The position numbers and the translations under genes were made by a program. A model generated the notes under the pieces. The model was not told where the DNA came from, did no database searches, and saw only the letters and a list, made by a program, of their open reading frames with translations. Source: Entrophospora sp. SA101 (Eukaryota > Glomeromycota > Glomeromycetes > Entrophosporales > Entrophosporaceae). Taken from it: DNA of 49,921 bases. Positions 10,455-21,143 of this stretch are shown here, piece after piece (the first letter of the stretch is position 1; each line of letters opens with the position of its first letter). The DNA lies in contig CAUDNR010000202.1 in NCBI GenBank assembly GCA_958430865.1, positions 80,948-130,868 on the forward strand. The letters run 5' to 3'.

Positions 10455-11215
10455 AACTACAGTTAGATACTTTTTTAGGATGTTCCTTTGTTTTTTTTTC
10501 TTCACCTTGTAATTTTTTCTTCGTTTGGTTTCGCCTTTTTTGCATCCATCTCAATTTTTCTATCTCTACTTCTGATTTGTTTTAAATTGAAACTTTTTTT
10601 TGGCTCGTCTTTCATTTTTTGCTTCATAGCCTCCGTTTTCTTTTCTGTTCTTTCTCTATCTTTGCTCATTTTTTCCTCCATTTCTTTGATTTTATTCACT
10701 AATTTTTCATCAGCTTTTTCTCATTTTTTCATCTATTTCTTTGTGTTGTTCCTTTGTTTCTTTAGAACGACCGTCTAATGGTGGATTATATATATATATA
10801 CAATGTTTCTACATCCACTAATTAGTTCGTACAATGGTAGCATATTTAATAACATTATTGTCAAATTAATAATTATAGGCTTTCACTCCTTTGGTGAATC
10901 CCCCAATTGTAACAATAAGATTTGATTTAAAACCATCTTTCATAGAATGAGAGCTTCTGCTAATCCATTAAAAACTTCTTGAAGAGTTAAGTGTATATCA
11001 CCAATACCGACTGTATCAATGAGCTTATATAACAGTCCATTAATCTTAAATTCTCGAACATCAGCTTTTCCAGTTTCGTTATCAGAACCTGAACTTTCTT
11101 TAAAATCATTAGTACCGCAAATTACATTAGCTAAAGAGGAATTCTCACCTCCGGTTCCGTCAATTATTAATATTGTTCTTTTTTCTTTATTTTCAAGTTT
11201 ATTAACATCATTATT
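10455..11215 (-). pseudogene. AIG1-type GTPase pseudogene
   Basis: This is a degraded paralogue of the intact gene at 12331-13413, in the same orientation 1.9 kb away. The minus-strand order is matched: the P-loop region (about 11165-11110), the IDTVGIGD equivalent near 11010, the ASG/F-TKEEV region near 10900, the NPPLDGRS equivalent near 10770, and the lysine/glutamate coiled coil down to 10490. It carries many frameshifts and two deletions. One removes about 110 bp between two ATTA-containing sites (about 10822). The C-terminal end still shows a cysteine (NCSLF). Confidence 0.85.
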
Positions 11216-11229
11216 GTTTTGGTCTTGAA

Positions 11230-12330
11230 ATAATTTGGAATTTTTCTGTTTTATATATTTTATATACTCACAAAAACATAAAACAAAAGGTAGTCTTTTT
11301 TATTAATCTGAATTGTACATATGGTGCATTCATCCAATTGCCCTAAACTATACCTAATTACACATTAAAACACAATACTAAATCTTTTTTCTTTATTACT
11401 AGAATGAAAATAAGATCACAGTAGGAGGAATCAGAATCCTTAATGGTCAAAATAAAACGATTACTTTAATTCGTGATACGTGATAGAAATTTTGTTACTA
11501 TATATTAAATATGCAATCTCACATTATTTATTATTTTGATATATTTTTTTATACAAGTTTTTGAATTTGCTGCTTAACAACCTTGGATTTCAGAAAATGT
11601 GGTGCGGTATATACTTTTCTCACGGACCACAAATTAATCGTATAATAAGCATAATAAACACGCTGAGATTAATTTGTATTATCACAAATCACTAAAATAT
11701 TATTACAAAGAAAAATGAAAAGTCGGTCACACTTTTAAACAAACATTGCATAAGAACATAATAATAATTAAATAAAAGCACGATTTTGATATATTTGTTT
11801 TCTCCGCCAAAAAGTAATTTCGTTGGACATCTATTATTGCCGACAATCGCTTCAATTCCCTTTCCCATTCTTTCGATTTCTTGCGATTATATCAATATAA
11901 TTTTGAATAGTACCAGTCTATATTTTTCTATGAATACTAACAACTTAGTTATTTGTGGTCCAGCATATGATTTTTATACACCATGTTGACTCATTTAAGG
12001 CTGACATTTTGAGTTTAAAAATTTTCAAAAGAATTATTCAAATTTTTATTAAAAAAATGATGTTTGTTTACAAAAAGGTTCAAACAACATAGCACTTATT
12101 ATCACATGTTCAAAATCTCTGCATGGTTATTTAAATTTTTTTATTTGGGAAAAATTCTTTGGACGAATTTTTGGAGAATTTTCCTAGTCATGATAGAAAG
12201 ATTGAATTTCATCGTACATTGGAAGGTTAATAATAAAGCGTTAACATTAATCTTAACACTATATATTTTTGAAGCTTTAATTTCATAATTTGGAATTTAT
12301 TGATAATGTAATCAAGAAAGATAAAACAAA
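11230..12330. other. intergenic between AIG1 pseudogene and gene
   Basis: AT-rich, with no recognisable gene. Short open frames at 11786-11989 and 12064-12288 begin at non-ATG codons and show no family features. 12290-12330 matches the region just downstream of the pseudogene (AATCGAGAAAGATAAAA type), so the duplication extended past the stop codon. Confidence 0.5.
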
Positions 12331-13413
12331 CTATAACAAGGTACAACTAGATTGTTTAGTATGTTCCTTTATACTTTCTTCAACTTTAGCTTGAAGTTTT
12401 TTTATCATTTCCTCTAATTTCTTATTTTCTTCCTCCGTCTCCTTTTTTTTGATCCTCGATTTCAAATTTTCAATCTCAAATTCACATTTACACAATTTTA
12501 GATTTAACTCATAATTTTCTTCTGCTAATTTTAATTTTTTTTCTTTCATCACTTGTTTCATATTTTCCATTTTCTTTTCTGCTTCTTCTCTATCATTTCT
12601 CATTTTTTCCTCCATTTCTTTAGTTTTATTCTTGAATTCTTCACCAGCTTTTTTCGCTTTTTCATCTATTTCTTTGTGTTGTTCCTTCATATCATTTATC
12701 ATTTTTTCTAATGTTTCTTTTTCTGTCATATATTCTCCAATTCTTTCATTCAATTTATCTAGATTTTTTGGTTTATAAATATCTTTACAAGTAAATAAAT
12801 GAAGTAAAAGCCTTTTTCTTGATTCATCTCGGATTATTTTATTTGTTTCTTTAGAGCGACCATACAATGGTGGATTATCTATATATATAATATTTCTACA
12901 TCCATTAATTACAGCCGCAAGTTTTTCATTTTCTTTAATCAGCTTTTCCTTATCATTTTGACATTCATCAACATTTTCAAATTTGGAAAAATTAGTTCGT
13001 ACAATGGTAGTATACTTGATAACATTCTTGTCAAAAATAATGGCTCTTAATAAATCATAGGCTTCTACTTCCTCTTTGGTGAATCTTCCACTTGCAACAA
13101 ATAAGATTTGATTTAAACCATCTTTTATAGAATGAGCAGCTTCTGCTAATTCATTAAGAACTTCTTGAGTAGTTAATTGTGTATCACCAATACCGACCGT
13201 ATCAATGAGTTTATATAACAGTCCATCAATTAAATATTCTTGAATATCAGCTTTTCTAGTTTTGCTAATAGAACCTGAACTTTCTTTAAAATAATTAGTA
13301 CCGCTAAGTACATTAGCCAAAGCGGATTTCCCACCTCCGGTTCTGCCAATTATTAATATTGTTCTTTTTTCTTTATTTCCAGATCTATTGTTGTTTTCTT
13401 GATTTTGTAGCAT
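12331..13413 (-). CDS. AIG1/GIMAP-type GTPase with coiled coil and CaaX end, 360 aa
   Basis: A single open frame; the ATG is at 13413 (the frame upstream lacks another ATG). The N-terminal G domain shows P-loop GRTGGGKS (about 23-30), a switch I region rich in Ser/Thr, and DTVGIGD (71-77). RTNFSKF (139-145) stands where the G4 specificity motif lies. Residues from about 225 to 355 are a long charged coiled coil, which in this family supports self-assembly. The last four residues are CTLL, a plausible CaaX box; Leu at the end would favour geranylgeranylation and membrane anchoring (inference). GIMAP/AIG1 GTPases act at membranes in stress or immune settings in plants and animals; the role in fungi is unknown. 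A broken copy lies downstream. Confidence 0.92.
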   Translation of the reverse strand: MLQNQENNNRSGNKEKRTILIIGRTGGGKSALANVLSGTNYFKESSGSISKTRKADIQEYLIDGLLYKLIDTVGIGDTQLTTQEVLNELAEAAHSIKDGLNQILFVASGRFTKEEVEAYDLLRAIIFDKNVIKYTTIVRTNFSKFENVDECQNDKEKLIKENEKLAAVINGCRNIIYIDNPPLYGRSKETNKIIRDESRKRLLLHLFTCKDIYKPKNLDKLNERIGEYMTEKETLEKMINDMKEQHKEIDEKAKKAGEEFKNKTKEMEEKMRNDREEAEKKMENMKQVMKEKKLKLAEENYELNLKLCKCEFEIENLKSRIKKKETEEENKKLEEMIKKLQAKVEESIKEHTKQSSCTLL

Positions 13414-14574
13414 TTTGTAAATTTTGTGGGTGCTTTGCAAGTAAATAATTTGTAGCTTTATATGTTCTCACAAAAAAATTTAAAAATATAACAATAAAGC
13501 ATAATCTAGTTTCCTCGTATGATGCGCATATTTTCCATTCATTCCATTTAAAGCAAAATTTCATAAATATTATATAATTTATTTTGTCAAACCAGTTTGA
13601 ATTCGGATTCTAAACAGACAAACCGGATCGCGACTGGATTCAAAACGGATTTAGAATTTTTAGACAATTGCAATAATATTATTTATTATTATGCAAATAA
13701 CAAATACCATTATAGCACTACGTGCCTCAACCCTTGAATTTGGATGCGCAATTTTTCGATACACAAGTGGAAGGTATCAAAGACTGTTTATTATATTCTA
13801 GTAATGCACCATTTGGCCACGAAATAGTCTATTTTATGAAAAATTACATCGTTACGCAAAAAGGATGTAATTAGTTTTTTATTTGAATTTTTTTATTTTT
13901 AATTGAAGAAAACCCGTTTCAAACCTCTTTTTTATTTTAAAGAGCCGGGTATCCGTGATTTATGGATAATTATTATAATAATAAATAATAATTAAAAACA
14001 CACAATGCTAATGAAAATAAAGCTATTGAATTCCTATAAAAGGAATGAATGGAAATGTAAATTTAAAAAAATTTACAATTACAAAAGAAAAATGAAATAT
14101 AATGGTTCTAATGAATATTGTGGGGCAATAAAGTTTTGTGATTGTAGTCTCTCAACCAAATTTCCAAAGAAACATATTTTTAATGGCGCTACTGAAAGCA
14201 ATGGATGGTGATGGATTATCAAGTACCAGAAGACGACTTAAAAGAGAAATCCTGTCAATAAAAAAACCATTTACAACATAACACACTCCTTTGTCAAAAA
14301 ATATCTCTCATTATGCTGTGGATAGGTGGAGTTTATTTGGGAATCATCTGATAAATCATACCCTTACAATTAAATTAAAAGAATGCCACTATGGAAAACG
14401 AAAATTACAATTGACAAAAAATGTCCATATAGTCTTAAAATACTTCTTTAAACCTCTCCCACCAATATTGTTATTTCTAATATTCTTTCATTCAGTAAAT
14501 TTTACATTTGGAAATTGACCTTTGAGCACAATTATGTTACCAACCATCAGTGGAACATAATGATGGCGGCACAA
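13414..14574. other. intergenic upstream of AIG1 gene
   Basis: AT-rich. A 68-codon frame from an ATG at 14005 contains CGAIKFCDCS but resembles nothing I know. A run of TTATTATAATAATAAATAATAATT lies at 13970-13993. No convincing gene. Confidence 0.45.
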
Positions 14575-15260
14575 GTCACTCTCGTTATAAGGATACTCCT
14601 GATACAAGCAAAAATGTCCGTATAACGAGATGTCCTTATAATGAAAGTTCATAACAATCACGTGGTTCATAAAAAAGTTATATAAAATAAAACTAAAAAC
14701 AAAATCGTTTTAGTGTAAATATTGGATAATTTCATAATTCTTTTATTGTTGTTAAATAGTCTAGTTTGAAAGCGTTACCAAAAAAAAAACAATCATGAAT
14801 AAATTTGCTTTGTTGTTAAAATGGTATACTTCATCACAAATCAATTTCTTTGTCTTTTTTTGAAAGTATAGTTACTTCATAATCATCAAAAAAACAATTT
14901 ATAAAATTTTCGTTATTGTTAATAAGAGATCAATCAAAAACGTAAAGATACTTTGTTACCACCAAAACAATTTGTAAATTAATTATTGTGTTAATAAAAA
15001 TAAACTCGATTTAATATTAGTAATTTGAAAACATTAATCAGAAATTTAGTTAATCTAATATTATTAATATTATTAATTTGTCATAGTGATCGGTGGGATT
15101 TGATTGGTTCTTTCGTTATACTGACATGTCCTTATAACGGATGTCACTATAATAATAACGGGATAGATTTTATAATTATAAAAATTTTTTTTTGTAAAAT
15201 TATATCCTTATACTCGTATAACGGGATATAGTGAATGTCATTATAACGGGAGTAAATTTA
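14575..15260. repeat. pogo-group non-autonomous element debris (CGTTATAACG repeats)
   Basis: Copies of (T)CGTTATAA(C/G)G and its complement recur at 14581-14645 and 15110-15255, with CTCGTTATAAGG facing GTATAACGAGATG at 14580-14633. TCGTTATAACG-type motifs are characteristic of the ends and subterminal parts of pogo-like elements. The 450 bp between the two groups is featureless AT-rich sequence. Element borders could not be fixed. Confidence 0.55.
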
Positions 15261-16183
15261 AATTTGTAAAAATAACATAATATTAAAAACTGCCTAAAAT
15301 TAAATCTTAAAAATTTTATCTAGTTTATTATTAATATTTGATGTACGAAGCTGTTGTAATGTATCGATAAAGTATGGTTTATCAATAATAGAAACGATAT
15401 GCCACAAAAGCTTTGATCAGAGCTCTATTGATTGATTCATTTTTCTCGATTGATAATAAAATGGTTTGCAATAATTAGAAATTGTGAGTTAATAAGGTTA
15501 CCTACTAATTTCATTAAGGCAATCTCCCCTAACTTCTGAAGTACACCCTGGACAATGAGTTTTTGTGGTCAACCACAATAGTATTACTTACTTATTACAA
15601 TATTTACATTGTGCTGACAGTTGAAAAAGGTCTGCCAGTTCCTCAGACATTAAGATTTTGTCGATCCATTTATTTTTATTATATACTTAATGAGCCATTG
15701 CAAAAAATTATTTATTTTATCTTTGATCATTGTTTTTACCTACTACTTTTATCAATTGTTTTACTTTCGTCAATGGTTTACCCCACAACAAGGGTTTTTA
15801 CTTGTGTCTAGTCGTCAAAACGCCTTTTGGTTAGAAGCAAATGCTTTAGTTGCTTACGTCAATAACTAAAGTCAAAAGTTTCATCACACATCATTGGCCA
15901 CTAAAGAAAAGAATTGGTCTATTGAGTCTTTTGCCGTAGAAAACTTTTGATAAACATACTATAACCCCTCTCGTACATTAATTACGATTAAGATGACAAT
16001 ATCAGCTTAGCTTCTTTAGACGAGCCTAAAAACGAGGATGCACATTAAATGGCCTTGAATCCGTGCATTTTTTTCCTCTTGTGAAAGTTCGTCTATTCTT
16101 ATTTTATTTTAGCTATAGCTGACCAGCCAACAAAAAAAAATAAAACCCGTTTATGATCGGCAAAAAAAACAATAGTATTACAA
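15261..16183. other. intergenic, nothing recognised
   Basis: A short palindrome TTGTGGTCAACCACAA sits at 15562-15577. 15780-16080 is less AT-rich and has CAAAACGCCTTTTGGTT and similar patches, but no frame gives a recognisable protein. Confidence 0.4.
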
Positions 16184-16822
16184 TCAGACCTCCATAATTT
16201 GGGACAAGGGACAGTGTGCATTTATGGAGGGTGTGCATTTATGGAGAGAAGCGATTTCATACATCATTACATGATACGCAATATTTTAAATACAGTAATA
16301 CTAAAATAACTATACATTGTAGTTTGCTTTGATGAATTTACTTTTTTTATATTGATATATCTTTCAATTTTATTAATCTATTTACTTTTCTTGCTGTAAT
16401 AAAAATGAATGTACAGTTTCAAGACCTTTAATGCTTCCACAAGGCTTAATGTCATCTTCTCAAAATTGTCTGCAGGTATATTCGTTTATTTTTATATATT
16501 TCTGCAAGCTCTTTAATTGTTTTATCATCATCTGGAACCTCACAGACAATATTTTCTTCAGGGATATTCAAAAATTCATCAACTTGCATTTTATCAATAG
16601 GATGAAAGTTCATTTAGTGACACAAAGTCATGAAATTGGATTGCATTACATATTGGAAATTATCCAATCCAATCAAAAAATTTTACCAATGATTTCTAAA
16701 TTTATCCAGTTACATGAATACGTGCAATGCAGAGTATGGAGGGTGTGCATTTATCCCTAAGTCCCGAGGCTGGGACCAAGACATAACGTGCATTTATGGA
16801 GGGTGCATTTATGAAGGTCTGA
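16184..16822. mobile_element. internally deleted pogo/Tigger element (639 bp)
   Basis: The ends are inverted: CAGACCTCCATAA at 16185 and TTATGAAGGTCTG ending at 16821. GTGCATTTATGGAGGG repeats lie just inside both ends (16217-16240, 16736-16750, 16790-16805). TIRs of the CAGACCTCCATAAATGCAC type belong to pogo/Tigger elements. The interior retains only the transposase C-terminus on the minus strand. Confidence 0.8.
16400..16605 (-). pseudogene. pogo/Tigger transposase C-terminal fragment
   Basis: The minus-strand frame reads QVDEFLNIPEENIVCEVPDD, then KTIKELAEIYKN, and after a break AL...LETV-like sequence. Acidic C-terminal tails of this kind (NIPEENIVYEVP) end many pogo-group transposases of these fungi. 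It is all that is left of the coding region inside the element. Confidence 0.7.
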
Positions 16823-17950
16823 CTGCACTTCTCTCCAACAAATTAAGTCATGGATATCTAGTTTAGTTCTTAACACAAAAAAAAGAAGCTGGATAGTGCT
16901 AGCTCTAATTAATGTAAATTATTTTTCCTAATGAATACAATTAAAAATTATTATTTAATGAAAAAAAATAATGCTTAATCAATCTTCAGAATACATTAAT
17001 GATAGTGACTGAAACTAACTCATAGTTTAGGCATTTAGGTAATTTTGGTTTAATTTTGCCAATGAAAATTTTCTGGCGAAACTTAAAAATTGCGAGCAAA
17101 GCTTCTAAACTGCGGGCAAAAACCAAACGGACAATTAAAACCCTACTACTATTATTGTTTAATTTTCGACCACAAAAAGTGTTTTATTTAAACAAAAAAG
17201 AATTGATTTGTTTTAAATAAATTGTAAAAATATTTATTGCAAAGCGAATCATTTGTAAAGGAATAATTTTATACCAACTTTTCTGCCTCTACTCTCAAGC
17301 AAGTCTCTGAGTTATTAATATAGATTATTTAATTACCCGATTGCTTTAATTAATTAACTAGTTAAAAATTGATTAATTAAAATTTTTTAATTATTAAATA
17401 AAAAGAGACTAGGTCACATGTCCGACATATTATTGGACGAAACTTCAACAAATCCGTTTATCACAATATAAAAAATTTAGGTTAAGTTTCGTCACTCACT
17501 AGTTTAGGAGCCTAAATTCCTGATTTCTGTGGGAGAAACCATTTCGGATTTGCTAAAATAATTTCGGTCATCATAATTAAATTATATCAGATGACTTTGG
17601 TAATTCGAATATCGAGTGATAATAATTATGAATATTCAAATATCACTTTAGACCACTAAATACAAGCAAAAGCTTTCTTTATATTATAAAAAAATTAATG
17701 TGCAAAATCAATGCATCATAAGGAGAAAACTTTTTTTCTTTACATAATTAAAGGCAATAAAGGCAATAAAAAATACGTAATATGTTTTCTAAGATTTATT
17801 TTATTTGTATGCATAAAAAAATTTTATCTTGCAAGTCAGCTTTTCTTTATAAATTTAAAGGGATTTTTGTATTTTTGATGAGTGTAACGAAATCATTGAT
17901 CGTGATTTAATCAGTAAAAAAAATTTTTTTTTTAAATAATTAATTAATTT
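16823..17950. other. intergenic, nothing recognised
   Basis: AT-rich. 17030-17140 contains near-repeats (CTGGCGAAACTTAAAAATTGCG, with GCGAGCAAAGCTTCTAAACTGCGGGC). 17400-17550 contains GAAACTTCAACAAATCCG. These could be TE debris; no borders are visible. Confidence 0.4.
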
Positions 17951-17954
17951 ACAG

Positions 17955-18065
17955 TTGAGAGAGTTGGAAAAGAATTAGAAGATGCGAAGAGGCTGGAGGA
18001 GTTGAGGGAGTAAGAGTACAAAGATGCGATCAAAGAAAAAAAAAAGAAATGTGAGAAACATTAGT
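17955..18065 (+). pseudogene. coiled-coil exon relic
   Basis: After an acceptor-like ATTTACAG the sequence turns G-rich and reads GKELEDAKRLEELRE-stop-EYKDAIKEKKKK. This looks like an exon of a coiled-coil protein cut by a TAA and surrounded by non-coding DNA. Confidence 0.4.
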
Positions 18066-18271
18066 TAGCGAATCAAGCAAAGAGCAAAGTAATGAATAAA
18101 TTGCATAAAAAAAAAAGTCCAAAAAAATATTTTCACTCGTTCCCTTTCGTTTATCGCTTACAACTTTAACTAACTTGCGCCTTTTTCTTTGTTATTTATT
18201 ATTTCATTTTTAATTTAATATGCAAAATCATGCATCTCATCGTCATCATCAAGAAAAAATTTTTTTTTTAA

Positions 18272-18405
18272 CAGTTATAGTTTATTTGATAGAACTTTAC
18301 TTACTAATTGGATAACCATGGTAATTCTAGAGCTAATAATACATGCTAAAAATCACCAACTTCTGGAAGGACGTATTTATTAATCATAATCATTTAGAAA
18401 AACCA
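18272..18405 (+). rRNA. 18S rRNA fragment (ectopic, non-functional)
   Basis: The sequence follows the conserved 5' part of eukaryotic 18S rRNA in order: CAGTTATAGTTTATTTGATAG, TTGGATAACCATGGTAATTC, TAGAGCTAAT(AAT)ACATGC, CAACTTCTGGAAGG and GTATTTATTA, then AAAACCAA. Small insertions and substitutions (an extra AAT, CATGG for CGTGG, ACTTTAC for ACCTTAC) show it is a decayed fragment of about 130 bp. Nothing of the rest of the rDNA is nearby. Confidence 0.88.
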
Positions 18406-18742
18406 AAAAAAAATTATATTGATGTAAAAATAACAATAACCATAATAATCGAATAATTGAATTAGATAGAACTATTGACGTAATAAACACTAATGATGAT
18501 GAATTTGTCATTGTTAACATAAACGATACAAATAAGATCCGATTAGAATGGCACTAAAAAAATTCCAAACAGTAATAATAACAACAATCATATAATTCAA
18601 TATTTACCAGTATCATCATCATTGCCATTGCCAACATGTTGTCATTATCAGCATTATTATTAAATAACCAAAAAATATTATGTTTGGCTGACAATGTAAT
18701 AATGTCTGCATATAACTCGCCATAGGGGTCTCTGATAACAAA

Positions 18743-18790
18743 TGCTACATATGTGGTTATTTTGGACATTTTGCAAGAGGGTGTCCGAGG
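18743..18790 (+). pseudogene. CCHC zinc-knuckle fragment (gag or CNBP-like)
   Basis: The frame reads CYICGYFGHFARGCPR, a perfect C-x2-C-x4-H-x4-C zinc knuckle, preceded by GVSDNK. It is bounded by stops. Such knuckles occur in retrotransposon Gag and in cellular RNA-binding proteins; the setting suggests a retrotransposon relic. Confidence 0.6.
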
Positions 18791-19001
18791 AGTTTTTATT
18801 ATGCATTACATTGAAGCAATAGAAGCATTTCCCCTGAAAAGAAGAAAAAATAAACTTGGAAATCAATGATATCTCAGATCAAGATAAAAGATGTTCCGGT
18901 TAAAAAAAATGATGCTGATATTAAAATCAACTCATTCAAAAAAAAAACTTCAAGCATCCTTCATATTTCTTATAGTTTTTTTTTTTAAATCATATCATAT
19001 A

Positions 19002-20391
19002 CACTACATGGACAAAAGGTTAGCACACGTTTAAAAGTTAAAATAAAAACCGTCATTTTGTAAAGTTTCATACCTCTATCATTTTTATTAAACTAATGGT
19101 TAAAGCAATAAAATTCCGACCAAAATAGACTTTGCTAAAAAAAATTTAATTGCCGAAAATCATACATAATAGCCATATGTTTCTTTAATTTTTTTTGCAA
19201 CGAAGCATCATTTTAATAAAAATCTACTGAAATTTATAAAAATAATGCACTCAATTATAAAATATCTAGAATTATTGGACTTCATAGAACAACAGTGTTT
19301 TGTACTATCTAGATCGAAAAGATCTTACAACAAAGATTTAACTGGTCGTCATTCTAAATTAATAAAATATATCAAGGAAAACTGCAAAGCAAATAACCGA
19401 ACACCTGCTGAACAAATTAAAAATAAATTTAATGAAAAGACTAGCGTGAATGTTTCAACTGAAGCTATTAAAAGAGCCTTGCACAAAGTAAATATCATTT
19501 TTCTCGTGATTATGCTGCAAAACCTCTTTTAAACGAAGTACAAAAAACAAAACGTTTAAATTGGTGTCATCAGAGAAGAAATTGGCTAGTGAGTGGGTTA
19601 AAATGACGTGTCAGGACGTGTTTGGGTACAGATTTAATATAGAAATCATGATACCTGCTGTAAAATTTGGAGGTGGAGGTTTAATGATGTAGGGTTGCTT
19701 TTCGGGAAAAAATTTGGGTTCATTGGTGAATTTTAGGGTAAAACAAAAAGTGCTGTGTATATAATGATACTTGAGTGTCATTTGCTACAATTAGTTGATA
19801 AAGACTTTGATAGGGAGGGCTATTTATTCGTTTCAAGACGACAATGCACCAGTTCATACTGCAAAAATTGTTGAGATTTGGTACATTGCAAATAATTGCC
19901 GAATTGGCCAAGTCAATCTCTGACTTGAATCCAATCGAAAACCTATGGTCAGAGTTGGAAAGGAGAATAAAAGGACACCCAAAAATACGAAAAATGTTGA
20001 TGAGTTGGAGGTAACACTACAAATGATGGTATGTCAAAGATGATTGAAACGGTTATTGTAAGCAAGCATCTTTCTAGAGTTTAGCATGACTAAAAATAAA
20101 TTATTGGAATTCCTTGTATAATTTACCATTGATTCCGATGTGTTGAATTGTAAAAGGTGCTTTCATGATGAAGAAATTTCACGGAGACGTAAATCAAACT
20201 TTTCCATAAAAATTCATAAAATTTGTAGAAATTAAAAAATTTATTTTGACAAAAAAAAATTAATTGCCTAATTAAGTTTAATGTAATCATATAAACAGGC
20301 ATGAAAATCTACTAATATTGCGATCCCATTGTTGAGTACTAAAAAATCTACCGTGACTAATTGTGTACTTGAACTTTTGTTTTTGGTGGGG
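19002..20391 (+). mobile_element. decayed Tc1 element with terminal repeats (about 1.39 kb)
   Basis: The left end CACTACATGGACAAAAGG follows TA (19000-19001). The right end, read inward on the other strand, is CCCCACCAAAAACAAAAG and is followed by TA (20392-20393). The length and the enclosed transposase fit a full Tc1-type element, although the two ends have diverged from each other. Confidence 0.7.
19245..20060 (+). pseudogene. Tc1 transposase pseudogene
   Basis: 19245-19500 reads a Tc1 helix-turn-helix (SKLIKYIKENCKANNRTPAE...VNVSTEAIKRALHK). After a frameshift come PLLNEVQKTKRLNWCHQRR and then FGGGGLMM-stop-GCFSG near 19680. The second Asp block FQDDNAPVHTAK is near 19840, and the final block PSQSLDLNPIENLWSELE is near 19900-19960. 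The segment carrying the first catalytic Asp is lost and several frameshifts and stops are present. Dead copy, unrelated in sequence to the fragment at 67-636. Confidence 0.88.
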
Positions 20392-21143
20392 TAAGATGGT
20401 ATATTAATATAATATTAATTTTTATTGGAAAGCAGATAATTGTGTTTAAATAATGTTTTATTAACTGATATTCAACGTCGTTATTTTCTTCTCATTTATT
20501 TATCTGCTAGGAGAAATAATAACAATAGTAATGGATCAATTAATTACATGTGTAAATTTACGATAATTAATACAATATCATGGTGAAGACGATCGATGGT
20601 TTCAACCTTTGAAAGAACAAGAAAGTTAATAAATAATTCGATCAATCTTAACTAAAGTTTCTGGGCAAAAAACTAGTTTTGTACTAATTTAGACCACCGA
20701 AACTAAAAAAAAGAGTTAGGAATTGTTATTATTGACGTTGAAAATTAATTTTTTTTTATTCTTTCGTAGGCATTATTATTGAATTTTTGTAAAACAAACC
20801 GACATTTTCATTCCCGAGCCGTTTTTACACTATTTCAATCTAAATAAATAAAATTGAAAATATTATTCTTTTTTGTTTTCTATTACTTTTTATTTTGGTA
20901 TCTTTAACTCACCTGTTTCAATCTCTGTTTTAGATCTGCCAGCATTGTTTTGGGAGCAGGTGTATTATTATTTTTTTCCGCATTTACTTGTCAAGAAATA
21001 GGTTCTGAGGAGTTGTTTTACCTATTCAGACATGTGTTTTTACAAAATGCTTAAAATAATATTTAAAATTTACCAATTTGATTGCTTGAAATTAAATATC
21101 CTATTCATCTATATTCTGTATATTATTCTTTAGATCATAATTA
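20392..21143. other. intergenic, nothing recognised
   Basis: AT-rich sequence with poly-T and TTATTATTG runs; no coding or structured element seen. Confidence 0.5.

Noticed and set aside
10488..10778. 96-codon plus-strand ORF rich in Phe and Leu
   Set aside because: Antisense of the Lys/Glu coiled-coil part of the AIG1 pseudogene.
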